Positions 16,531 through 23,153 of a DNA stretch of 33,290 nucleotides are shown in pieces (within the stretch, counting starts at the first letter, position 1; each line of letters starts with the position of its first letter). Location of the stretch: contig NZ_JAAFYZ010000105.1 in NCBI RefSeq assembly GCF_018274385.1, positions 1 through 33,290 of the forward strand. Direction: 5' to 3'. The notes under the pieces are model-generated. The model had not been told where the DNA came from, ran no database searches, and saw nothing but the letters and a program-made list of their open reading frames with translations. Position numbers and translations under genes: made by a program. Origin of the DNA: Catenulispora pinistramenti. Lineage in GTDB: Bacteria > Actinomycetota > Actinomycetes > Streptomycetales > Catenulisporaceae.

Positions 16531-17514
16531 ATGGCTGAAGCACGACGGGTGGTGATCGCGGTCTTCCCCGACGTCGACCTCCTCGACGTGACGGGCCCCG
16601 CGGAGGTGTTCGCGCTCGCGAACCGCGAGTCCGGACGCACCGCTTACCGGGTGGAGCTCGCGGGGCGGGAGACCGCCGGCGCGGTCACCACCTCGGCGGG
16701 CGTGCGGCTGCTGACCGACGTGGCGTTCGGGGAGGTCAGCGGCTCGATCGACACGCTGATCGTCCCCGGCGCCGTGGACATCGGCGACTCGGGCCCGGTC
16801 GCGCGGGTCGATCAGGACGTGGTGGCGTGGGTGGCATCGGTAGCGCCTTCGGCACGACGGGTGGCCTCGGTGTGCGTCGGCGCGCACATACTGGCCGCAG
16901 CGGGCCTCCTGGACGACAAGACGGCCACAACGCACTGGTCGACCGCCGCACAGCTGGCCGCCGACCACCCGGCGGTCCGCGTGGACCCGGACCCGATCTT
17001 CGTGCGCTCCGGAAACGTGTGGACCGGCGCGGGGATCAGCGCCTGTATGGACCTCGCACTGGCCCTGGTCGCCGAGGACCTGGGCGAGGAGCTGGCCCTG
17101 GCGGTGGCCCGCCAGCTGGTGGTGTATCTGAAGCGGCAGGGCGGCCAAAGCCAATTCTCAGTACCGCTCAGTTCACCACCGACTACCCGGCGCGACATCG
17201 ACGAGCTGCGCGCGTACATCGCCGAGCACCTGGGCGACGACCTGTCGGCGGCAGCGCTCGCGGCGCGGATGTGCTTGAGCGAGCGGCACTTCGCGCGCGT
17301 CTTCCGCCAGGAGACGGGCACCACGCCGGGTGCGTACGTCGAAGCCGCGCGGGTGGAGGCGGCGCGACGGCTGCTGGAGAGCACCGACCAGCCGCTGGAG
17401 GAGGTCGCGGCGGGGAGCGGGCTGGGGTCGGTGGAGACGCTGCATCGCGCGCTGCGGAAGCAGATTGGGACTACGCCGGCGGCCTATCGGCGGCGGTTTC
17501 GGATCGCCGACTGA
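16531..17514 (+). CDS. GlxA-type regulator: DJ-1/PfpI domain plus AraC helix-turn-helix
   Basis: This 327-aa protein has a DJ-1/PfpI-like domain (about 5-185) with Cys115 in S-V-C-V-G-A-H-I-L at the nucleophile-elbow position and T-H-W-S downstream. It is joined to a C-terminal AraC domain (about 220-325) with two helix-turn-helix units, M-S/C-L-S-E-R-H-F-A-R-V-F and L-E-E-V-A-A-G-S-G-L. The second ends in R-R-F-R rather than the usual F-R-R-x-F. GlxA-family members activate or repress catabolic genes in response to small molecules. ATG 16531 has GAGG upstream and starts in phase with the DJ-1 strand. It precedes an isochorismatase-family gene that it may regulate, though a hairpin separates them. 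Confidence 0.92.
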   Translation: MAEARRVVIAVFPDVDLLDVTGPAEVFALANRESGRTAYRVELAGRETAGAVTTSAGVRLLTDVAFGEVSGSIDTLIVPGAVDIGDSGPVARVDQDVVAWVASVAPSARRVASVCVGAHILAAAGLLDDKTATTHWSTAAQLAADHPAVRVDPDPIFVRSGNVWTGAGISACMDLALALVAEDLGEELALAVARQLVVYLKRQGGQSQFSVPLSSPPTTRRDIDELRAYIAEHLGDDLSAAALAARMCLSERHFARVFRQETGTTPGAYVEAARVEAARRLLESTDQPLEEVAAGSGLGSVETLHRALRKQIGTTPAAYRRRFRIAD

Positions 17515-17534
17515 TCTTTCGATTCTCTGACTCG

Positions 17535-17556
17535 GCGCCGGCTGTCTGGCCGGCGC
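17535..17556 (+). terminator. Perfect hairpin after the GlxA-type gene
   Basis: GCGCCGGC-TGTCTG-GCCGGCGC gives an 8-bp perfect stem with a 6-base loop, 21 bp after the regulator stop, followed by the short T-rich stretch TTCGGTTC. It would end or attenuate transcription before the isochorismatase-family gene, which starts 33 bp further on. Confidence 0.65.
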
Positions 17557-17588
17557 TTCGGTTCAATCTATCTAGTTGAGGAAGCGCT

Positions 17589-18194
17589 ATGTCTGCATCT
17601 CCTACACTTCGCTCTGTTATCGGTCTCGATGATTCTTTGCCGAGTCTCGGCGATGCCACGCTGGTGATGATCGACTTCCAGAACACGTATCGCTCCGGCG
17701 TCATGGCGCTGGAGGGCGCCGATGCTGCTCTGGATGCGGCCTCGCGGTTGCTTGCTGCTGCACGAGCCGCGGGTTCCAGCGTCGTGCATGTCATCAACGA
17801 CGGCGGCGAGGGCACGCCCTACGACATCCGCGCCGAGATCGGGTCGATCAGTCCGGAGGTGGCACCGGTCGCCGGCGAGCCGGTGGTGGTGAAGACGTTC
17901 CCGAACGCCTTCCACAACACCGACTTGGAGAAGACTCTGCGCAACCTGGACGCGGGCACGGAGCTGATCCTGGCCGGCTTCATGACGCACATGTGCGTGA
18001 CGTTCACCGCGCAAGGAGCCTTCAACCTCGGCTACCGTCCGACGGTCGTCGCCGAGGCCACGGCCACACGCTCACTCGCCGCGCCGGACGGCACGCCACT
18101 ACCCGCCGCCACGCTTCAGGCCGCGGCGCTGACCACCATCGGCGACCTGTTCGGGGTGGTGGTTCCGAGCGTGGACGCTCTGGTCAGGGGCTGA
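17589..18194 (+). CDS. Isochorismatase-family cysteine hydrolase
   Basis: This is a 201-aa protein of the isochorismatase-like alpha/beta fold, with the catalytic triad visible: Asp29 (M-I-D-F-Q-N), Lys102 (V-V-V-K-T-F-P-N-A-F) and Cys136 (G-F-M-T-H-M-C-V-T). The family includes isochorismatase, nicotinamidase and N-carbamoyl-sarcosine amidases. The triad cysteine points to an amidase-like hydrolysis of C-N bonds rather than true isochorismatase (which lacks the Cys), but the substrate is unknown. ATG 17589 has GAGGAAG six bases upstream. The first 20 codons are T-rich (TCT, CCT, CTT, GAT) unlike the rest of the window, perhaps keeping the start free of structure. Its last 11 bp overlap the convergent glycosyltransferase gene. 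Confidence 0.92.
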   Translation: MSASPTLRSVIGLDDSLPSLGDATLVMIDFQNTYRSGVMALEGADAALDAASRLLAAARAAGSSVVHVINDGGEGTPYDIRAEIGSISPEVAPVAGEPVVVKTFPNAFHNTDLEKTLRNLDAGTELILAGFMTHMCVTFTAQGAFNLGYRPTVVAEATATRSLAAPDGTPLPAATLQAAALTTIGDLFGVVVPSVDALVRG

Positions 18195-19356
18195 TCGGCA
18201 GGCTGGCTCGACGCTGCCGCGGGATCGGTTTCGGCCTGGTCCCGCGGTCTATGAGCTGCTCATAGAGGTTGAGGTACGCCTCGACCATGGCGTCGTCTGT
18301 CAGATGCGAGACCGATGCCCGACATGCCTGCGGCGACCATCGGTGCGGGTCGCGCGCAGCGTCGATCAAATCAGTCCACTGATCAGCGACGACGCCTGTG
18401 ACCCCGTGCTGTACCAGTTCCGGCGCCGCGCCACGGTTGAGGGTGAGCACGGGGACTCCGCAGGCGAGCGCCTCGACGTACACAAGGCCGAAGGGCTCAT
18501 CCCAGCGGATCGGATGGAGCAAGGCGGCCGCACCTTGGAGCCAGGGCAGTTTCGCGTCACCGGACTGTTCGTCGAGCCAGGTGACGTGCTCATCGCCCAG
18601 CAGTGGCTCGACTTCCCGCGCGAAGCCTTCCGGATCGGCACGGTCAGCACTTCCGATCACGACCAGTTGGCGTCCGGCCGCCCGCGCGATGCGGATGGCG
18701 AGATCAGTTCCCTTACGCGGTCCCAGGGCAGCGATATGCACCAGGTAGCCGAACCGATCCTCGCCGGGGCGATAGAAGCTCTGATCGATCCCGTTGGGTA
18801 TGACGCCGGTCCAGTTGACGTCAGGCGCCGAGCGCATCTGCGCGTTGCTCAGGGCGACGTAGGGATGGCCTGCGGCGACTTCGCGTGCCCAGCGCATGGG
18901 GTCGCGGGTCGGGTCGTAGTGCGCCGTGGTGACGGCCGGGACGTCGAGCGCGGCGAAGTCCACGGCCCCGAGGCGCGTGTGGTCGTGGATGATGTCGAAC
19001 GTGCCGACGTCGGATATGAACCGCGCGGCGACCTGCGTATGGCGCATCTCAGCAGCCTGTGGATGCAGCCTCCCGACCGGCGCATAGGTCGGCACCTGCA
19101 CGAGTAGCCGCTCAGTCGGTGAGTCGGTGAGTCGGTGAGTCGGTGAGTCGGTGAGTCGGTGAGTCGGTGAGTCGGTGAGTCGGTGAGTCGGTGAGTCGGT
19201 GAGTCGGTCGTTGAATGACTCGGGGTGTGCGAACACAGTGACCCGAACACCCCACCGCAGCAGCCCCTGGACCAGGGACGCGAAAACCCGCTCCACTCCC
19301 CCGTATCCGGGCGGCGGGCACGGCAGATGCGGTGGCGCCACCAACGCTACCCGCAC
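18184..19356 (-). CDS. GT4-family glycosyltransferase with an 8-bp tandem repeat inside the coding frame
   Basis: A 390-aa GT-B fold retaining glycosyltransferase. Visible are the glycine-rich acceptor loop P-P-G-Y-G-G-V-E-R (15-23), H-D-H-T-R-L-G, I-P-N-G-I-D, G-P-R-K-G-T-D-L-A and the E-x7-E motif (E-P-F-G-L-V-Y-V-E-A-L-A-C-G), all typical of GT4 enzymes that use nucleotide sugars. The acceptor is unknown. Residues about 50-81 are a run of L-T-D-S-P-T-H-R octapeptides from the 8-bp repeat, inserted in the loop after the second beta strand where relatives have only a few residues. The present copy number keeps the frame open. The start is GTG 19356 with a poor G-rich ribosome site. The gene is 3' to the STAND NTPase gene and overlaps the isochorismatase-family gene tail to tail by 11 bp. 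Confidence 0.9.
   Translation of the reverse strand: MRVALVAPPHLPCPPPGYGGVERVFASLVQGLLRWGVRVTVFAHPESFNDRLTDSPTHRLTDSPTHRLTDSPTHRLTDSPTERLLVQVPTYAPVGRLHPQAAEMRHTQVAARFISDVGTFDIIHDHTRLGAVDFAALDVPAVTTAHYDPTRDPMRWAREVAAGHPYVALSNAQMRSAPDVNWTGVIPNGIDQSFYRPGEDRFGYLVHIAALGPRKGTDLAIRIARAAGRQLVVIGSADRADPEGFAREVEPLLGDEHVTWLDEQSGDAKLPWLQGAAALLHPIRWDEPFGLVYVEALACGVPVLTLNRGAAPELVQHGVTGVVADQWTDLIDAARDPHRWSPQACRASVSHLTDDAMVEAYLNLYEQLIDRGTRPKPIPRQRRASLPISP
19113..19208. repeat. 8-bp tandem repeat (GAGTCGGT) within the glycosyltransferase gene
   Basis: Eleven perfect copies of GAGTCGGT (plus strand) run from 19121 to 19208. A twelfth copy with one mismatch (CAGTCGGT) is at 19113-19120. Because 8 is not a multiple of 3, any change other than three units shifts the reading frame of the host gene. 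The sequence translates to the same permuted octapeptide in all three frames. Losing one unit puts a TGA at 19114-19112, right at the end of the array. Gaining one unit leads into a different open frame ending at 18849. Confidence 0.95.
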
Positions 19357-19453
19357 CCACGCCCCCAGACCGTCACGACCTGGGATCTTCCCCGGCCGTA
19401 CGCGGACATTAGCAACAGGTGGGACGTCTTGTCATCGAACGAACCCAGTGCAT

Positions 19454-19488
19454 CTCACCGCTGAAGCGTGCCGCTCACCGCTGAAGCG
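19454..19488. repeat. 15-bp direct duplication spanning the STAND gene stop
   Basis: CTCACCGCTGAAGCG occurs at 19454-19468 and 19474-19488, a period of 20 bp. The second copy contains the last codons and stop of the STAND NTPase gene. It is most easily read as a small local duplication. Confidence 0.7.
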
Positions 19489-21997
19489 CGGCCGCGACGA
19501 TCTCCTCCGCACGCTCCGACGCCGCCCGCGCACCGTCCACGTCGCCCTTGACCCGCAACACTTCCGCCAGCCCCCGATACGCCTCGGCGACCAGCAAGTG
19601 CTCCTGGCCGTGCGCCTCCTCCGAAAGCGCCACCGCCTCACGTGCCACGCCCTCGCCCTCCGCGACTCGCCCCAGGTCCGCGAGCACCGGCCCCTTCCGC
19701 ACCAACGGCATCGTCAGATACGCGCGGCCATCGGATCCCAGATCCGAGAAGATGCGGATGGAGTCCTCGACGTCCGCCAGCGCCTCATCCAACGCGCCGG
19801 TCGCGCGCCGCGCGTCCGAGCGGCGGGCCTTCGCACCGGCGATGTTCGGCAGGTTGCGGTCCGTGGCCCCCTCGCGAGCGGCGACCACATGGTCAAGCAT
19901 GACCAACGCCTCATCCGCACGCCCGAGCCGCACGAGCACCGTCCCCAGCGACTCCTCAGCCTTGAGGGACATCTCCTGGCTGTCCGATCCCGTGGCCACT
20001 GTGAAGAGCTTCAGCGAGTTCTCAAGCGCAACTCGGGCCTCGTCATAGCTCTGCACATCAGCCAGCGCCATACCCAGCTGCCGCAACGCGCCACCAGTAC
20101 TCGGGTGCCCGACCCCGTACTCGCGCGCCATCGCCTCAACCAACGCCTTCGTGTCACGCAACGCCGTACCGACGCGGCCCGAACGCCGGGCGAGGTTGGC
20201 CAGCTCAAGACAGACCTCCGGCGCCTGCCCGACCAAGCCCGCCGGCTGAAGCACCGCTGTCAGCACCTCGTGGCCCTCATCAAAGCGCCCGGTCTCCCGC
20301 AACACCTGCGCCAGCGCCAGCGCAGCCGCACAGCGGTCGGCGGGCTCAGTCGCCAGCGACAAGGCGGTGCGGGCCTCATCCTCAGCAGCAGGCATATCCG
20401 CACCGACGTTGAACAGGACGCGGGAAAGACCGGCGTGGGCTCGGCTTTCGCCAGCGGAGTCGTTCACTGCTTGATATCCGATAGCTGCTTGGCGAAAGAG
20501 ATCGGCCGCCCGGTCCAAGTAATCGCGATGGTGGAAATAGCGAGCAACAGCAACCAGGAGATCAGCTCGCACGGCCGGCTCCACCCCGAACTGTGCGGCT
20601 GACTCAGCAGCCTGGGTCGCATGCGGCGCCAGGCTGTCGAACAGTGCCCAGTTGCTGGTATCCGTGGGATCGCGAGGGAACTCGGCGGCGAGCATCCGCA
20701 CGGCTGTGGCGCAGTTTGCGGGATCCGACAGCGCACGGACAGCCGCACGCACGCCGTCGTGCAGGCCGATCTGATCGTGCTCGCCGCTGATAAGGCTGTA
20801 CTCGGTAAGGATCTGAAAGGCCTCGTCCCAAGAAGCAGCGTCAACCAAGGCAGCCGCGAGTGGTCCGTCGGCGGCTTCGCGTGCCTGGCGGCGGATCAAG
20901 TCGCCCGGGATGTCAGCGCTGCCGAACCAGCAGAACAGGGCCAGGAGAGCGAAGGCACCCGGGTGGGCCTTGCGGAAGTCGCCGTAGTCGATGGCCGGGG
21001 TCGCGGCAGAGACGAGCGGCGCACTCGCCAAGGCCGCTGTGCCCGCCGCGCCGCTTGGAGCCGCCACGCTCGCCGGGGTAGCCGCCGGATCCCGCTCGGG
21101 CAAGTTCTCGGAATCCAGCGTCAACGAGGCAAGGTAAGCCCTCGGGCTCCGCTGCTCTGCGCGCATCACCGAAGCGGCCTGCAACATATCCAGCGGACGG
21201 CCGCCGAAGGCTTTAGCGATCGCAGCAGTCTCCGCGGCGAAAGCCTCGCTGTCTATGCCGAAGTCCTGGAACAGACGCACGGATTCCTTCAGCGGCAGCG
21301 GCCCCACCGCGGTCACGACATCGGCATAGCCCTGCCAGTCCGTACCCTGCGTGGTCACGATCACATCGCCACCGCCCGAGCGGGGAAGAAACGCCTGGAC
21401 CGCGTCGCGGTCGGGGACGTTGTCATACACGAGCAGCCAGCGGCCGGTCGCCGCCAACGCCGGCCACAGGGCATCGCGCAGGTCGTCCCAAGCGATGGAC
21501 TCGTCCAACCCCAGGTGCCGTGCGAGCCGGCTGAACGCCAGACCCAGCGCCTCATCATGGCCGGCATCGAGCAGCCAGATGAAGTCGTAGCGCCCGAACT
21601 CCCGTTCGGCGCACGCGTACGCGCCTCGCGACTTGCCGAATCCAGAGGGACCGTAGATGACGAAGGTGCGAGCGCGGACGGGTGAGGACACCTGCTTCGC
21701 GAAGGATGCGAAGTCTGCGAGCAACTCCTTGCGGTCCACGAACACCGCCGAGGGCGCCGGCATGTTGACCACGCGGCGAACGCCGGTTCCCACAGCCGCG
21801 TCAGGTGACGCCGGCTTGCCCCCGAACAGCGCCGTGATCTGGGCACCCGTGGCCACCAGGGCCGCGGTGCTGGCGGCGGCCCAGGCCCACCGGCCGTGGC
21901 TGCTGACCGCGGCGGTGCCAGCTGTTCCGATCACCGTCACTACGCTGGCGGTCAAGCCGATCTTGCGGTCCCGCGACACCACGGCAATCCCCCTCAT
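19475..21997 (-). CDS. Membrane-anchored NB-ARC/STAND NTPase with C-terminal TPR repeats
   Basis: This is an 840-aa protein. Two N-terminal hydrophobic segments (about 13-32 and 38-58) form a membrane hairpin. An NB-ARC-type ATPase follows: Walker A G-P-S-G-F-G-K-S (116-123), Walker B W-L-L-V-Y-D-N (187-193), the sensor strand V-I-V-T-T-Q (212-217, Gln where Arg is usual), the glycine-rich G-G-R-P-L-D (265-270), and an L-H-D motif (412-414) at the end of the winged-helix region, equivalent to the MHD motif. An Ala/Pro-rich insert lies at about 305-335. Residues about 470-835 are TPR-like helical repeats. STAND proteins are ATP-driven switches where repeats sense a signal and an N-terminal effector acts. 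Here the effector position is only a membrane hairpin. Roles in signalling or defence are inference. Start ATG 21997 has AAAGGG close by; GTG 21982 is possible. Confidence 0.85.
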   Translation of the reverse strand: MRGIAVVSRDRKIGLTASVVTVIGTAGTAAVSSHGRWAWAAASTAALVATGAQITALFGGKPASPDAAVGTGVRRVVNMPAPSAVFVDRKELLADFASFAKQVSSPVRARTFVIYGPSGFGKSRGAYACAEREFGRYDFIWLLDAGHDEALGLAFSRLARHLGLDESIAWDDLRDALWPALAATGRWLLVYDNVPDRDAVQAFLPRSGGGDVIVTTQGTDWQGYADVVTAVGPLPLKESVRLFQDFGIDSEAFAAETAAIAKAFGGRPLDMLQAASVMRAEQRSPRAYLASLTLDSENLPERDPAATPASVAAPSGAAGTAALASAPLVSAATPAIDYGDFRKAHPGAFALLALFCWFGSADIPGDLIRRQAREAADGPLAAALVDAASWDEAFQILTEYSLISGEHDQIGLHDGVRAAVRALSDPANCATAVRMLAAEFPRDPTDTSNWALFDSLAPHATQAAESAAQFGVEPAVRADLLVAVARYFHHRDYLDRAADLFRQAAIGYQAVNDSAGESRAHAGLSRVLFNVGADMPAAEDEARTALSLATEPADRCAAALALAQVLRETGRFDEGHEVLTAVLQPAGLVGQAPEVCLELANLARRSGRVGTALRDTKALVEAMAREYGVGHPSTGGALRQLGMALADVQSYDEARVALENSLKLFTVATGSDSQEMSLKAEESLGTVLVRLGRADEALVMLDHVVAAREGATDRNLPNIAGAKARRSDARRATGALDEALADVEDSIRIFSDLGSDGRAYLTMPLVRKGPVLADLGRVAEGEGVAREAVALSEEAHGQEHLLVAEAYRGLAEVLRVKGDVDGARAASERAEEIVAAALQR

Positions 21998-22067
21998 CAG
22001 CCCTTTGATGTCCGGCCAGCCTAAAGCACGCGCACGGATAGTGGCGAGATCGACGCGTGCGGCGACG

Positions 22068-22982
22068 TCATGGGCGCAGGGCTGTCCGCTGCGGGCCGTT
22101 GAAGGGTGCCAGCGACCACACCTCGGCCGGTACGTGCAGGCGATCGTCCTGTGCGTAGAGTACCCGCACCTCGTCGAAGGCGACGGCGTCGCTGGTGATC
22201 TGTGCCGCCCGGTCGTAGAGATCGCGTTGTGGTTCGGTCACTTCGCGGTAGTCGTCGATGCCTGTTCCCCAGATGTCCCACAGCAACATCTCGGTCTTGT
22301 TCAGCGATGCGAAGTCGAGGCGGACGCTCTGGGCGACGAACCATTCGCCGGCCATCGGGTCTTCGGGATGCCAGTGGCCGAAGGTCTGGGGGTCGGTGGT
22401 GCCGGTGCGGATGGCTTGCCATGCGGCTCCGGCGACGTGGAAGCGGTCGCGGGGGATGTTCATGGGGTCGAAGTCGATGGTGTGGGCGGCGGCGATTTTG
22501 GGGTCGGCCAGTTGGGGGTCGGCCAGGCGCCAGCCGTGGCGGGGGTCCCAGTATTCGGTGACCACGTGGTCTCCGTGCTGCTGCGGGTCGAAGTAGTCGG
22601 CGAAGCCGCAGCGCATGCGGGCGGGGATGCCCGCGTGGCGGAGGAAGGAGCAGTGGAGTAGGACGAAGTCGCGGCAGACGCCGACGAAGCGGTCGCCGAC
22701 GTCGCGAGGTCGGGGCAGCGGTGAGGCGTCGCGTTCGAGGAGCAGGTGCAGGATTGAGTCGACGTAGCGCGTTTCGGCGTCGTTGTGGAGGCGGTCGGTG
22801 GCAATGGTGTGGTTGAACAGGCCGCCCTCCAAGCGGTGAATCAGCAGATTGCGAGCTATGGCGGCGAGTTGGGCTGGATCGTCGGGTAAGTCGGCGTATT
22901 CGGCAGCCTCCGGGCCGGGGTCGGAGAACGCACTTTGTGAGCTGTAGTAAGCGGCGACGGTCGGGTCAAGATGCGCAGGCAC
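22068..22982 (-). CDS. Transglutaminase-like (papain-fold) protein
   Basis: This 304-aa cytoplasmic protein has the Cys-His-Asp triad of transglutaminase-like enzymes: Cys103 in G-V-C-R-D-F, His139 in D-H-V-V-T-E-Y-W, and Asp155 in W-R-L-A-D-P-Q. The stretch F-L-R-H-A-G-I-P-A-R follows the Cys helix as in the family core. Bacterial members are mostly proteases or amidases rather than crosslinkers, and the substrate is unknown. There is no signal peptide. GTG 22982 has AGGAAGG seven bases upstream. It lies 70 bp upstream of the STAND gene on the same strand, so the two may be cotranscribed. A 15-bp tandem repeat lies about 95 bp upstream. Confidence 0.85.
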   Translation of the reverse strand: MPAHLDPTVAAYYSSQSAFSDPGPEAAEYADLPDDPAQLAAIARNLLIHRLEGGLFNHTIATDRLHNDAETRYVDSILHLLLERDASPLPRPRDVGDRFVGVCRDFVLLHCSFLRHAGIPARMRCGFADYFDPQQHGDHVVTEYWDPRHGWRLADPQLADPKIAAAHTIDFDPMNIPRDRFHVAGAAWQAIRTGTTDPQTFGHWHPEDPMAGEWFVAQSVRLDFASLNKTEMLLWDIWGTGIDDYREVTEPQRDLYDRAAQITSDAVAFDEVRVLYAQDDRLHVPAEVWSLAPFNGPQRTALRP

Positions 22983-23074
22983 GGAATGGCCTTCCTGGGA
23001 ATACGGCCGGGGCTGTCAGGAGCAGGTCAACGGTGCCAAAATTCGGCCGAATCTGTCCAGGGACAGCGCATAGC

Positions 23075-23134
23075 CAAATGGCGCACGGGCAAATGGCGCA
23101 CGGGCAAATGGCGCACGGGCAAATGGCGCACGGC
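23075..23134. repeat. 15-bp tandem repeat, four copies
   Basis: CAAATGGCGCACGGG starts at 23075, 23090, 23105 and 23120. Three copies are identical and the fourth differs only in its last base. The array lies in the 171-bp gap between the ahcY stop and the transglutaminase-like gene start, in the likely promoter region of the latter. The high identity points to recent expansion. Confidence 0.95.
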
Positions 23135-23153
23135 CTTACATCAGGACTCGACC

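Noticed and set aside
23075..23134. CRISPR array
   Set aside because: The units are 15 bp and directly adjacent with no spacers, and there are no cas genes; it is a plain tandem repeat. The same applies to the 13-bp and 8-bp arrays.
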